DNA of 64,000 nucleotides from Crossiella sp. S99.2 (lineage in GTDB: Bacteria > Actinomycetota > Actinomycetes > Mycobacteriales > Pseudonocardiaceae): the NCBI RefSeq assembly GCF_023094165.1, contig NZ_JALMDK010000005.1, forward strand, positions 310,001-374,000, read 5' to 3'. Position numbers and translations under genes: made by a program. The notes below the pieces were generated by a model. The model saw only the letters and a list, made by a program, of their open reading frames with translations. It was not told the DNA's origin and made no database searches. Positions 17,636 to 25,241 of the stretch are shown here, piece by piece (positions within the stretch are counted from its first letter, which is position 1; every line of letters starts with the position of its first letter).

Positions 17636-18349
17636 ATGGTGACCACGGGACTCGTCAACGGCCGCGACCTGGGCGGGCTGCGCACAGCGGACGGCAGACT
17701 GACCCGGCACGGCGTGCTGCTGCGCAGCGAGGCTCCCCTGGCCGGCGACACCGTTCCGGAACTCGCGGGCTGGCCGCCCGCGGTGGTGCTCGACCTGCGC
17801 GGTAGCAAGGAAGGCCACGCCGAGCACCCCCTGCTGGTCAACGGCACCGTGGTGCACCGCATCCCGATGCTGGACCTGATCATGGCCGCCGCGGCGGCCG
17901 ACCCAGCCGCGATCGACCTCGGCAAGCTCTACCTCCAGCTGCTGGCGGAGTCCGCGGCCGGCCTGGTCGAGGTGGTCCGGCTGGCCAGTGCGGCCGACGG
18001 CGCGGTGCTGGTGCACTGCTCGGTGGGCAAAGACCGGACCGGGGTGTCGGTGGCGCTGCTGCTGCGGGTGGCCGGGGTGCCGAGGGAGACCGTCATCGCG
18101 GACTACGTGCGCACCGAGACCAACATGAGCGGCGTCATCCGCCGGGTCGCCACCAGCCTGGGCCGTCCGGAACCGACCGACGACCAGCTCGCCGCGATGA
18201 GACACCTGCTGGCCGCACCCGCCGCCGCCATCGTGGGCGTGCTCGACGCCCTGGACGCGCACGAGGGCGGCCCTCGCGGCTGGCTACTCGCCAACGGCGC
18301 CACCGAGCAGGAAATCGACCGCTGGATCACCCGCATCCTGGCTGACTGA
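17636..18349 (+). CDS. Tyrosine-protein phosphatase family protein
   Basis: This 237-residue Y_phosphatase3-type phosphatase carries the loop HCSVGKDRTG near 125-134, with the nucleophilic Cys, the Arg, and the Lys-Asp insertion typical of lipid/tyrosine phosphatases such as M. tuberculosis PtpB. GRDLGGLRT near the N terminus is also conserved. There is no signal peptide. The ATG at 17636 has GAGGGGG upstream, so the longer frame from 17528 is rejected. The substrate could be a phosphoprotein or phosphoinositide. Array B of the 22-bp repeats begins 11 bp after the stop. Confidence 0.85.
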   Translation: MVTTGLVNGRDLGGLRTADGRLTRHGVLLRSEAPLAGDTVPELAGWPPAVVLDLRGSKEGHAEHPLLVNGTVVHRIPMLDLIMAAAAADPAAIDLGKLYLQLLAESAAGLVEVVRLASAADGAVLVHCSVGKDRTGVSVALLLRVAGVPRETVIADYVRTETNMSGVIRRVATSLGRPEPTDDQLAAMRHLLAAPAAAIVGVLDALDAHEGGPRGWLLANGATEQEIDRWITRILAD

Positions 18350-18359
18350 CCCCGCCCAC

Positions 18360-18390
18360 AACGGCCAACCCGGCGTACGACAACGGCCAA
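18360..18390. repeat. 22-bp periodic repeat array B (2 units)
   Basis: Two identical cores AACGGCCAA at 18360 and 18382 are exactly 22 bp apart; the linker carries GTACGA. The first starts 11 bp after the phosphatase stop codon. Only the asymmetric core type occurs here. The array lies in a 238-bp convergent gap before the SigB-like gene. Confidence 0.75.
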
Positions 18391-18407
18391 CACGCCGGGT
18401 GGGGTGA

Positions 18408-18440
18408 GCGGGTCCGGACATGTCGGAAGGCCGGACCCGC
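18408..18440. terminator. Stem-loop, probable terminator
   Basis: GCGGGTCCGG (18408-18417) pairs with CCGGACCCGC (18431-18440). It follows array B in the same convergent gap. A second small hairpin (GGCTGTA at 18476, TACAGCC at 18487) lies further on. I see no gene between 18441 and 18587. Confidence 0.6.
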
Positions 18441-18587
18441 CCCCGACGGGTCCGACCTCCCGGGGTGTGCAATCCGGCTGTAGTGGTACAGCCGAACTGC
18501 GCAGTCTGTGTTGTCTTGGAGAACCGTGCCGTGAGGCAGGTCACAAGTCAACGCGGCTATCTGGGTGAGGTGGGGGACTACTCAGCG

Positions 18588-19577
18588 TCAGCTCGCGTAC
18601 GCGCGCAACCGCTCGGCCCGGTCGCCCTGGCGGAGCTTGGACATGACCTCCCGCTCGATCTGGCGGACTCGCTCGCGCGAGAGGCCGAACCGGCGGCCGA
18701 TCTGGTCCAGGGTCCGGGGCTGGCCGTCGTCCAGGCCGTAGCGGAGGCGGATGACGTGCTGCTCGCGGTCGTCCAGGGTGGCCAGCACCCGGCGCAGGTC
18801 GTCCTGGAGCAGGCCCGAGATGACCGCGCTTTCGGCGTCGGTGGCCTCGGAGTCCTCGATGAAGTCGCCAAGGGGGGCGTCTTCCTCGGCGCCGACCGGC
18901 ATGTCCAGGCTCACCGGGTCGCGGGCGTGGTCGAGCAGGTCGGAGATCTTGTCCGCGGGCAGGCCCGACTCGGCGGCCAGCTCCTCGTGCGTGGCCTCGC
19001 GGCCCAGCTGCTGGTGCAGGTCGCGCTTGATCCGGGCCAGCTTGTTGACCTGTTCCACCAGGTGCACGGGCAGCCGGATGGTGCGGCCCTGGTCGGCCAT
19101 GCCGCGGGTGATCGCCTGCCGGATCCACCAGGTCGCGTAGGTGGAGAACTTGAAGCCCTTGCTGTAGTCGAACTTCTCCACCGCGCGGATCAGCCCGAGG
19201 TTGCCCTCCTGGATCAGGTCCAGCAGCGGCATACCGCGTCCGGTGTAGCGCTTGGCGAGGCTGACCACCAGGCGCAGGTTCGCTTCCAGCAAATGGTTCT
19301 TGGCGGTGTGCCCGTCACGAACCAGAGTCTTCAGGTCGGCTCGGCGTTGCGGGGAAAGCGACTTCGCCTCGTCCAGCATGTGGCGGGCGAATACCCCCGC
19401 TTCGATGCGCTTGGCGAGATCGACTTCCTGCGCCGCGCTCAACAGCGCGGTGCGGCCGATTCCGTTCAGGTAGACTCGAACCAGGTCAGCCGCCGGGCTC
19501 TGCGCGTCGAGGTCGTGCGCCTCGATCTGTGCAGCTTCCTGTGGCTCCTGCTCGGTAAGTTTCAGTAGGGCGGTCAT
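18588..19577 (-). CDS. sigB: RNA polymerase sigma factor, SigB-like group 2
   Basis: This 329-residue sigma-70 factor has complete regions 1.2, 2, 3 and 4: LLDLIQEGNLGLIRAVEKFD and STYATWWIRQAI in region 2, and LSRERVRQIEREVMSKL in the region 4 helix-turn-helix. It lacks the long charged N terminus of the primary factor at 53.4 kb, which fits the non-essential stress/stationary-phase SigB/HrdA group. The ATG at 19577 follows GGGAGGGAG. An ECF-type promoter upstream suggests it is switched on by an envelope or redox stress sigma factor. Confidence 0.9.
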   Translation of the reverse strand: MTALLKLTEQEPQEAAQIEAHDLDAQSPAADLVRVYLNGIGRTALLSAAQEVDLAKRIEAGVFARHMLDEAKSLSPQRRADLKTLVRDGHTAKNHLLEANLRLVVSLAKRYTGRGMPLLDLIQEGNLGLIRAVEKFDYSKGFKFSTYATWWIRQAITRGMADQGRTIRLPVHLVEQVNKLARIKRDLHQQLGREATHEELAAESGLPADKISDLLDHARDPVSLDMPVGAEEDAPLGDFIEDSEATDAESAVISGLLQDDLRRVLATLDDREQHVIRLRYGLDDGQPRTLDQIGRRFGLSRERVRQIEREVMSKLRQGDRAERLRAYAS

Positions 19578-19721
19578 CGGAGCTCCCTCCCTGGTCGCGG
19601 GCAAACGGCGTCGTGCGGGCATGCGTCACCAAGCCGACGCCCCGTTGCGCGGCGGCCCCTTCAGTGCGGGGGTTCCGTCCCTGTGCGGTTTCCCCGCCCC
19701 GTCCTGGCTGGACACTTGGAT

Positions 19722-19747
19722 AACGAAGCCGATCTCGGTTTCGTTCC
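19722..19747 (-). promoter_or_regulatory. ECF sigma-type promoter (GGAAC-N18-GTT) of the sigB-like gene
   Basis: On the minus strand GGAAC (19747-19743, preceded by G) is followed by exactly 18 bases and GTT (19724-19722). This matches the SigR/SigH/SigE consensus of actinobacteria. The start site would be near 19712, leaving a leader of about 135 bases. In mycobacteria sigB is transcribed from such a promoter, which supports the call. The rest of 19578-19839 shows nothing else I can name. Confidence 0.6.
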
Positions 19748-19839
19748 CGGTACCCACTCTCAATTAGCAAGACGTCAGGCTGACCTGCGGGGTTGCTTCC
19801 GCAGGCTGAGGATTCGCTGAGAAGGCGTAAAGAGAACCC

Positions 19840-20265
19840 TTAAAGATCGACCAGCACGGTGAATGGCCCGTCGTTCACGCTTTCCACCGCCATGGCCGCG
19901 CGGAACCGCCCGGTTTCCACCCGCGCACCCCGGCTACGCAGGGCTTCTACCACCGCGACCACCAACGGCTCGGCCACCTCCGGCCGGGCCGCCTCGGTCC
20001 AGGACGGGCGCCTGCCCTTGCGGGTCTGGCCGTAGAGCGTGAACTGGCTCACTACGAGCAGTGGCGCCCCGGTTTCGGCGCAGGACCGCTCCTCCCGCAG
20101 GATGCGCAACTCGTGCAGTTTCCGGGCCATGGTGGCCGCGGTCACCTCGGTGTCGGTGTGCGTGACACCGAGCAGCACCAGCAGTCCGGGCTCCTCGATC
20201 GCGCCGACCACCTCGTCCTCGACGGTGACCCTGGCCCGGGTGACCCTGGAGACGACCGCCCTCAC
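19840..20265 (-). CDS. dtd: D-aminoacyl-tRNA deacylase
   Basis: This 141-residue Dtd homodimer subunit hydrolyses D-aminoacyl-tRNA to recycle tRNA and keep D-amino acids out of protein. Both signature segments are present: SQFTLYGQTRKGRRPSW near 77-93 (substrate specificity) and NDGPFTVLVDL at the C terminus with the cross-subunit Gly-Pro. The length equals the family norm. The ATG overlaps the upstream methyltransferase stop by four bases, so they are co-translated. Confidence 0.93.
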   Translation of the reverse strand: MRAVVSRVTRARVTVEDEVVGAIEEPGLLVLLGVTHTDTEVTAATMARKLHELRILREERSCAETGAPLLVVSQFTLYGQTRKGRRPSWTEAARPEVAEPLVVAVVEALRSRGARVETGRFRAAMAVESVNDGPFTVLVDL

Positions 20266-21770
20266 GCCACGACCCAGTCGGCGGGCACCAGCATCCCGTG
20301 CTTGATCAGGTTGCGGACCGCCGGCAGCGCGCCCATGACCAGCACCTCCGTCGGCAGGCCGTGCGCGGCGGCGAGCAGCCCGAGCAGGTCGCCCAGGTCC
20401 AGGTGCCCCCGGCAGCCGGCCAGCAGCGCGGCGGCCAGGTCGTCCAGGTCGTGCTGCCAGCCCGGCCCGTCCTGCCGGTGCAGCCTGCGCACCACCGAGG
20501 TCCAGCCGTCCTCGGCAGGCCCGGAGATCTCCTCCAGGGCCACCGAGGCGGGCACGGTGAGCCGGGCGGCGAGCAGGTCCTCGTCCGCGCGGTGCTGACG
20601 CAGCCAGGCCACCCGGTCCAGCCAGCCCGCGGTTTCCGGGCCCAGCGGGTCGTCATAGGCCTGGCGCAGGTCCTCGCAGACGATGTCGGCGGGCCCGGTC
20701 TGGGTGTGCCGCAGGGTCACGAAGCCGAATCCGATGCCCTCGACCTGGTGCTCGGCGAACCAGTCCAGCCACCGCCCGGCCTGCTCCCGGCCTGCCGGCG
20801 ATCGCGGATCCACGCCCGCGTCGCGTAGCCAGGTCCCGACGTACAGCGCCGGATCGGCCACATCGCGCTGCACCACCCAGGCGTCCATGCCCTGCGCGGG
20901 CAGCCAGGAGGCGACCCGCTCACTCCAGTCCTGGCCCTTGACGTGCAGCCAGGAGGCGAGCAGCTGCCCGACCCCGCCGTCGGCGAGGTGCTCGGGCAGC
21001 TGCCGGATGACCAGTTCGCTGGCGCTGTCCCCGGACAGCCCGGAGTCGCGGTAGACGTAGTCCACCCGCGGCGGCCCGACCACGAACGGCGGGTTGCACA
21101 CGATCTGCTGGAACCGGCGGCCCGCGACCGGCTTGAACCACTCGCCGCGGCCGAGTTCCACATCGAGCTGGTTGAGCCGGAAGGTGGCCGAGGCCAGCGC
21201 CAGCGCCCGCCCGGACAGATCCGTGGCGGTGACGTGTTCGGCGTGCCTGCTGGCGTGCAGCGACTGCACCCCGCAGCCGGTGCCCAGGTCGAGTAGCGCG
21301 CCGACCGGGCGGCGGGCGGTGGCCCTGGCCAGGCTGAGCGAGGCGTGCCCGACGCCGAGCACGTGATCGGCGGGCACCGGGCCGCCGCGGGCGTCGGAGT
21401 CCAGGTCCGAGAGCACCCACCAGGAGCCCTGGTCATCGCCGTAGGGCCGCAGGTCCAGCGCGGCCCGCGCGGACTCGCCGTCGGTGTGCAGCAGCCCGGA
21501 CCGGACCGCGTCGGCCAGTGGCAACGGCCGCAGCGCGGCGGCCAGCTCGGCCTCCGGCACCGGCTCGTTGAGCAGGAACAACCGGACCAGGGCGCCCAGT
21601 GCCCCGCCGTCGGCGCAGGCTCGGGCGGCCGGCTCCAGCTCGCCGCGGCCCAGCGCGGCGTGCGCGGTGGGCCCGAGCAGTTCGAGCACGCCGTCCGCGT
21701 GGTAGTCCGCGGACAGCAAGGCCGTCCGCAACTGGTCGCATACCTGGTCGTCGATCGCTACGCCGAACAC
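20262..21770 (-). CDS. Class I SAM-dependent methyltransferase (PrmC/RlmG-like)
   Basis: This 502-residue protein has an N-terminal all-helical domain (about 1-130), then a Rossmann methyltransferase core with DLGTGCGVQS near 161 (SAM) and VCNPPFV near 224, the NPPF signature of N-methylation of Gln, Gln-like amides or bases in ribosome or release-factor substrates. A C-terminal extension of about 170 residues is typical of actinobacterial members. The GTG at 21770 is chosen because TGAGGA lies upstream; the frame to 22076 runs into the divergent gene. The target is unknown. Confidence 0.8.
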   Translation of the reverse strand: MFGVAIDDQVCDQLRTALLSADYHADGVLELLGPTAHAALGRGELEPAARACADGGALGALVRLFLLNEPVPEAELAAALRPLPLADAVRSGLLHTDGESARAALDLRPYGDDQGSWWVLSDLDSDARGGPVPADHVLGVGHASLSLARATARRPVGALLDLGTGCGVQSLHASRHAEHVTATDLSGRALALASATFRLNQLDVELGRGEWFKPVAGRRFQQIVCNPPFVVGPPRVDYVYRDSGLSGDSASELVIRQLPEHLADGGVGQLLASWLHVKGQDWSERVASWLPAQGMDAWVVQRDVADPALYVGTWLRDAGVDPRSPAGREQAGRWLDWFAEHQVEGIGFGFVTLRHTQTGPADIVCEDLRQAYDDPLGPETAGWLDRVAWLRQHRADEDLLAARLTVPASVALEEISGPAEDGWTSVVRRLHRQDGPGWQHDLDDLAAALLAGCRGHLDLGDLLGLLAAAHGLPTEVLVMGALPAVRNLIKHGMLVPADWVVA

Positions 21771-21854
21771 GCGAAGATCCTCACACGTTTCGCCGATCCC
21801 CACTTCTCCGCCCGTCCGCCTATGTTGAGAACGCACGGAGAAGGGGGTCATCCC

Positions 21855-22955
21855 ATGTCTGTCGCGGTCACGGTCGCCGAGCTGGACGGGTTGCGCTGGG
21901 CCGGTCTGCGCGGCCCCCGGATCGAGGTCTTCCGCGCCCTCGGCGAGCAGTTCCGGGCCGAGATCACCGAGGCCGTGCACACCCTGCCCGAGTGGCCGGG
22001 GCTCACCGACTACGCGCGCACCGACCAGGGCCTGGTCCGACTGTCCAGACTGAGCGCGTTGACCAGGACCAGACACCCGCGGGAATATGCCGAACTCCAG
22101 GCAATGGCGGCGGGCGCGAACCTGCCTGAGCAGACGTTGCTGCTGGTCAACCTGCGTGGCGACCTGCCGCCGCCGTCAACAACGGCCGGTTGTTCGGACC
22201 TGGCCTGGCCGGGCCGGGCGCTCGCGCACAACGAGGACGGCGGGGCCGGGCTGATCGGCCGCCTGCTGCTGCTCACCCTGCACTGCGACGGGGACCTGCC
22301 GGTCACCGCGCTCTGGTATCCGGGCATGCTGCCCAGCAACGCCTTCGCGCTGACCGGGCACGGCCTGGCCGTCGGCCTGGACCACCTGCCGGTGGCCGAA
22401 CCGGCGATCGCTCCCGGCCGCCATTTCGTGGCCCGCGCCCTGCACCGGGCGCGCGATCTGGACGAGGCGATCCGGCTGCTCACCACGCTGCCCTCGGCCG
22501 GCGGGTTCGCCTACAACCTGGCCGAGCTGAGCACCGGCCGGGTCGCGCACGTGGAGGCGGTGGCCGGGGCCAGCGCGGTCCAGGAAGCCGGGGACGAGCC
22601 GCTCTGGCACACCAACCATCTGCGCCATCTGACGCTGCCCGAGCTGGTCACGCTGTCCAGCCGGGAACGCGCCAAGGTCCTGGACAGCCTGGAACCGCCC
22701 GCCGAACCGGGCGTCGACTGGTTCCTGGACGTCCTGACCAGCGCGCACCCGCGCGGTGTCGGTGTCAATGCTCGACCCCGCGAGCGGGTCTTCGGCAGTC
22801 CGCCGGGCACCGATGATTCGGCCACGCTGTGCACCTGCGTGGTGGACCTGGCCGCGGCCGAGTTCACCGTGCTGCCGCGTGGCGGTCGGCGCTTCACCTG
22901 CTCGGTGGCCGCCGCGCTGGCCGGACCGCCAGCCGGGTCTGCACCGCGCGGATGA
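21855..22955 (+). CDS. C45-family Ntn hydrolase/acyltransferase
   Basis: This 366-residue protein resembles peptidase family C45 (acyl-CoA:6-aminopenicillanate acyltransferase type). These enzymes cut themselves before a Cys that becomes the N-terminal nucleophile. Here that residue is probably Cys113 in STTAGCSDLAW, followed by the conserved HNEDGG at 125-130. Members cleave or exchange amide bonds in peptides, beta-lactams or other amides. No signal peptide. AGGGGGTC precedes the ATG at 21855. Divergent from the methyltransferase and not in a biosynthetic cluster, so the natural substrate is open. Confidence 0.82.
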   Translation: MSVAVTVAELDGLRWAGLRGPRIEVFRALGEQFRAEITEAVHTLPEWPGLTDYARTDQGLVRLSRLSALTRTRHPREYAELQAMAAGANLPEQTLLLVNLRGDLPPPSTTAGCSDLAWPGRALAHNEDGGAGLIGRLLLLTLHCDGDLPVTALWYPGMLPSNAFALTGHGLAVGLDHLPVAEPAIAPGRHFVARALHRARDLDEAIRLLTTLPSAGGFAYNLAELSTGRVAHVEAVAGASAVQEAGDEPLWHTNHLRHLTLPELVTLSSRERAKVLDSLEPPAEPGVDWFLDVLTSAHPRGVGVNARPRERVFGSPPGTDDSATLCTCVVDLAAAEFTVLPRGGRRFTCSVAAALAGPPAGSAPRG

Positions 22956-23013
22956 CCAGGGCCAGGAACACGAAGCCGCCGATCAGCACGAGCGTGTAAG
23001 GCAGGTTGGCCAT
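22894..23013 (-). CDS. Possible 39-residue single-span membrane protein
   Basis: This small frame starts ATG at 23013 (MANLPYTLVLIGGFVF) and ends in an Arg/Pro-rich tail. One transmembrane helix covers about 6-22, followed by positive charge. Of its first 30 codons all but one end in G or C, as in true genes here, in a stretch otherwise without a gene. Its 3' end overlaps the end of the C45 hydrolase gene on the opposite strand by 62 bases. No clear ribosome site or -10 box is visible, so confidence is limited. Confidence 0.45.
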   Translation of the reverse strand: MANLPYTLVLIGGFVFLALVIRAVQTRLAVRPARRPPSR

Positions 23014-23076
23014 GATCGGAATGGTCCGGCCGCCACCGGGTCGCCGACCACCCCCGTTCACGGCTCCTTGACGCCG

Positions 23077-24624
23077 CTACCAGCGATCTTTACGCGTTCC
23101 TTGCGCCGGCAGCGCGGCCAGTGCGACGGTCAGCGCGAGCCGCTGGTCCGGATCGTCCAGGCGCAGCGCGGTGAGCGCTTCGATCTTGCGCAGCCGGTAG
23201 CGCAGGGTGTTGGGGTGCACGGCGAGTTTGCGCGCGGCGGCCTTGCCGTCGCCACCGGCGGCCAGCCAGGCGCGCAGGGTGGCCAGGTACTCGGTGCCGT
23301 GCTCGGTGTCCTGGCGGAGCAGGTCGGCGACCGGGCCGCGGGTGGGCAGCCGGCCGGCCTCGGCGGCGGTGCGCAGCCGGAGCAGCAGCACCGCGGCCCA
23401 GTGCTCGTCGTAGTCCACGGTGTCCGCCTCGACCAGTCCGGCGACCCGGGTGGCCAGGCATTCCTCGGCTTCCAGGCGGCTGGCGGGCAGGTCGGCGGGG
23501 CTGGCCCTGCCGCCGATCCCGGCGTGCACGGCCACGTCGGCGGGCAGTTCGCGCAGCAGGGAGCGCAGCCAGTCGCGAGCCGGGTTGTCGTCGGGCAGCA
23601 CGGTGTAGAGCACGTTGCCGAGCAGCGCGCTGCGGCCGGGCCGGGACCAGCCGAAGCCGGAGGTGGCGCGTTCGAAGGCGAGCAGCGCGGCGCCGTGTTC
23701 GTTCATCCCGGCGTGCGCGTGCAGGGCGACCACCCGCAGTCCGGCGGCGGCCAGGCCGAGGCGGGACAGCGTGCCGGGCGCGTCCGCGGTGCCGTCGAGG
23801 AGGCTGAGCACGGCGTCGGCTTCGGCGCGGCGTTCCAGGTCGGCGCCCGCTCTGGCGCGCAGCAGGTGCAGGGCGGCGGTGCGGGCGCCGTCGACCATGG
23901 CCGAGTAGGCCTGCGGCCGGACCGGCGGGGTGACCTCCACCCAGACCGAGCCCAGGAGTTCCCGCCCGGCCCGGATGGCCACGATCAGGCGACCCAGCAG
24001 GCCGGGGGTGAGTGCGGGGACCAGCAGTGGTTCGTCGGAGTTGGCCAGGTGTTTGAACACGCCGTGGTCGGCCAGGGCCTTGAGCACGTCGGGCGGGACC
24101 CGGCGGCCGAGGATGGTCTGCACCCGGGCGGCGTCCACGTCTTCCTGGCGGTTGGAGTAGGCCAGTACCCGGGACTGGAGGTCCTCGATGGTGACCGGCC
24201 CGCCGACCACCGCGGCGATCGCGTCGGCCACCGCGAACAGGTCGCCTGGCACGTCCCGGCTGGGACCTTGGCCGCTGAGCACCAGGGTGTGGATCAGTCC
24301 GGCGAGGTGGCTCCAGGGCACCGCCGGGTCGACCATGAGCACCGCCGCGCCGGAGCTGCGGGCGGCGGCGAGCACGCGTTCGTCCAGCTCAGGCGGTCCG
24401 TGCAGGACGACGGCGGCGGCGGTGGTGCCGCGCACGAGGCGGGCGGCGGCGGTGACCGAGCCGGTGCCGATGCCCAGCAGCACGTCGGTGGGGCTGGTCG
24501 GGTGGGTTTCGGTGGGATCGTGCAGGGAGAGCCCGCGCAGTTCGACGTCCCGGCCGCGCGGCGCGCAGCACAGCCGGGTGCCCAGGCCGCCGAGCACGTC
24601 GACCAGTCGCTCAAGCGTGACCAC
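23077..24624 (-). CDS. PucR family transcriptional regulator
   Basis: This 515-residue protein has an N-terminal PucR sensory domain (about 1-125), a central GGDEF-like/CdaR middle domain, and the C-terminal PucR helix-turn-helix ending DGKAAARKLAVHPNTLRYRLRKIEALTAL in pieces (AAARKLAVHPNTLRYRL near 468). Such regulators act on purine, amino acid or other nitrogen catabolism genes, often nearby. The GTG at 24624 follows AGGAGG and overlaps the CGNR gene by 14 bases, so the two are translated together. A target cannot be named. Confidence 0.88.
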   Translation of the reverse strand: MVTLERLVDVLGGLGTRLCCAPRGRDVELRGLSLHDPTETHPTSPTDVLLGIGTGSVTAAARLVRGTTAAAVVLHGPPELDERVLAAARSSGAAVLMVDPAVPWSHLAGLIHTLVLSGQGPSRDVPGDLFAVADAIAAVVGGPVTIEDLQSRVLAYSNRQEDVDAARVQTILGRRVPPDVLKALADHGVFKHLANSDEPLLVPALTPGLLGRLIVAIRAGRELLGSVWVEVTPPVRPQAYSAMVDGARTAALHLLRARAGADLERRAEADAVLSLLDGTADAPGTLSRLGLAAAGLRVVALHAHAGMNEHGAALLAFERATSGFGWSRPGRSALLGNVLYTVLPDDNPARDWLRSLLRELPADVAVHAGIGGRASPADLPASRLEAEECLATRVAGLVEADTVDYDEHWAAVLLLRLRTAAEAGRLPTRGPVADLLRQDTEHGTEYLATLRAWLAAGGDGKAAARKLAVHPNTLRYRLRKIEALTALRLDDPDQRLALTVALAALPAQGTRKDRW

Positions 24625-25198
24625 GGGCCGCCTCCTGCCGGACGCGCTGCTTGGCCCGGTTGCCGCAGCGCTGCATCGAGCACCAGCGCCGGGCGCCGGG
24701 GCGTGAGGTGTCCACGAAGAGAAGATGGCAGTCCGCCGCGGCGCAGTGCCGGACGCGGTGCCGGTACGGCCCGCCGAACAACTCGATGGCGTCCCTGGCG
24801 AAGGCGGACAGCAGCGCCGCGCCGCTGATCGGCTCCCGCCAGCGCCGCCCTTGACCGGTCAGTTCGGGCACCGGCGGCGGGGCCTGGGCGAGCCGGTTCC
24901 AGTCCTCGAACGCGCCGGGGGCCTTGCCGCGGGCGACCCGGCCGGCGCTGAACCAGATCGACTCGCGCAGCACCTTCAACTCGGCCAGTTCTGCGGCGCT
25001 CATCCTGATCCTGGCCGGGCCGAGCCGGGTGTGCTTCAGCCACTCCCGCAGGTCCGCGACCCGGTGCAGCACCTCCCACTTCGCCCGCTCGCCCGCGCCG
25101 CCGCTGACCAGCAGTTCCAGGCACAACGCACCCGGGTTGAACCGGTAGTGCTGCCCGTCCTGCCCGACCATCGGCAACCCGGCCGACTCCTCGCCCAT
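24611..25198 (-). CDS. CGNR zinc-finger (ABATE-domain) regulator
   Basis: This 195-residue protein has an N-terminal ABATE-like stress-response domain and a C-terminal CGNR zinc finger with four Cys (HCAAADC and WCSMQRCGNR). The family is presumed to bind DNA. The ATG at 25198 lies inside a perfect palindrome, exactly six bases after a TATAGT -10 box on this strand, so the message is probably leaderless. It is divergent from an AlkZ-like glycosylase gene and overlaps the PucR gene downstream. It is the natural candidate to bind the palindrome. Confidence 0.85.
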   Translation of the reverse strand: MGEESAGLPMVGQDGQHYRFNPGALCLELLVSGGAGERAKWEVLHRVADLREWLKHTRLGPARIRMSAAELAELKVLRESIWFSAGRVARGKAPGAFEDWNRLAQAPPPVPELTGQGRRWREPISGAALLSAFARDAIELFGGPYRHRVRHCAAADCHLLFVDTSRPGARRWCSMQRCGNRAKQRVRQEAARGHA

Positions 25199-25241
25199 GA
25201 CACCACTATAACCGGTGCACACCGGTTATAGTGGTGTCATG
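25196..25241. promoter_or_regulatory. Perfect 46-bp palindrome: bidirectional leaderless promoter/operator
   Basis: Two 22-bp arms (25196-25217 and 25220-25241) are exact reverse complements around a CA centre. The outermost three bases of each arm are the ATG of a divergent gene (25198 leftward, 25239 rightward). Each arm holds a TATAGT -10 box six bases from its ATG: 25227-25232 on the plus strand, 25210-25205 on the minus. Each -10 occupies the place of the other promoter's -35 box. Both genes thus share identical promoter DNA, probably controlled by one dimeric or tetrameric regulator. Confidence 0.8.

Noticed and set aside
18420..19568. 382-codon plus-strand frame over the sigB-like gene
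   Set aside because: Shadow of a sigma factor with all regions intact on the minus strand.
25199..25222. Upstream starts for the CGNR and AlkZ-like genes inside the palindrome
   Set aside because: Both extensions come from the same palindromic bases and give nearly the same peptide; the -10 boxes place transcription starts at the ATGs.
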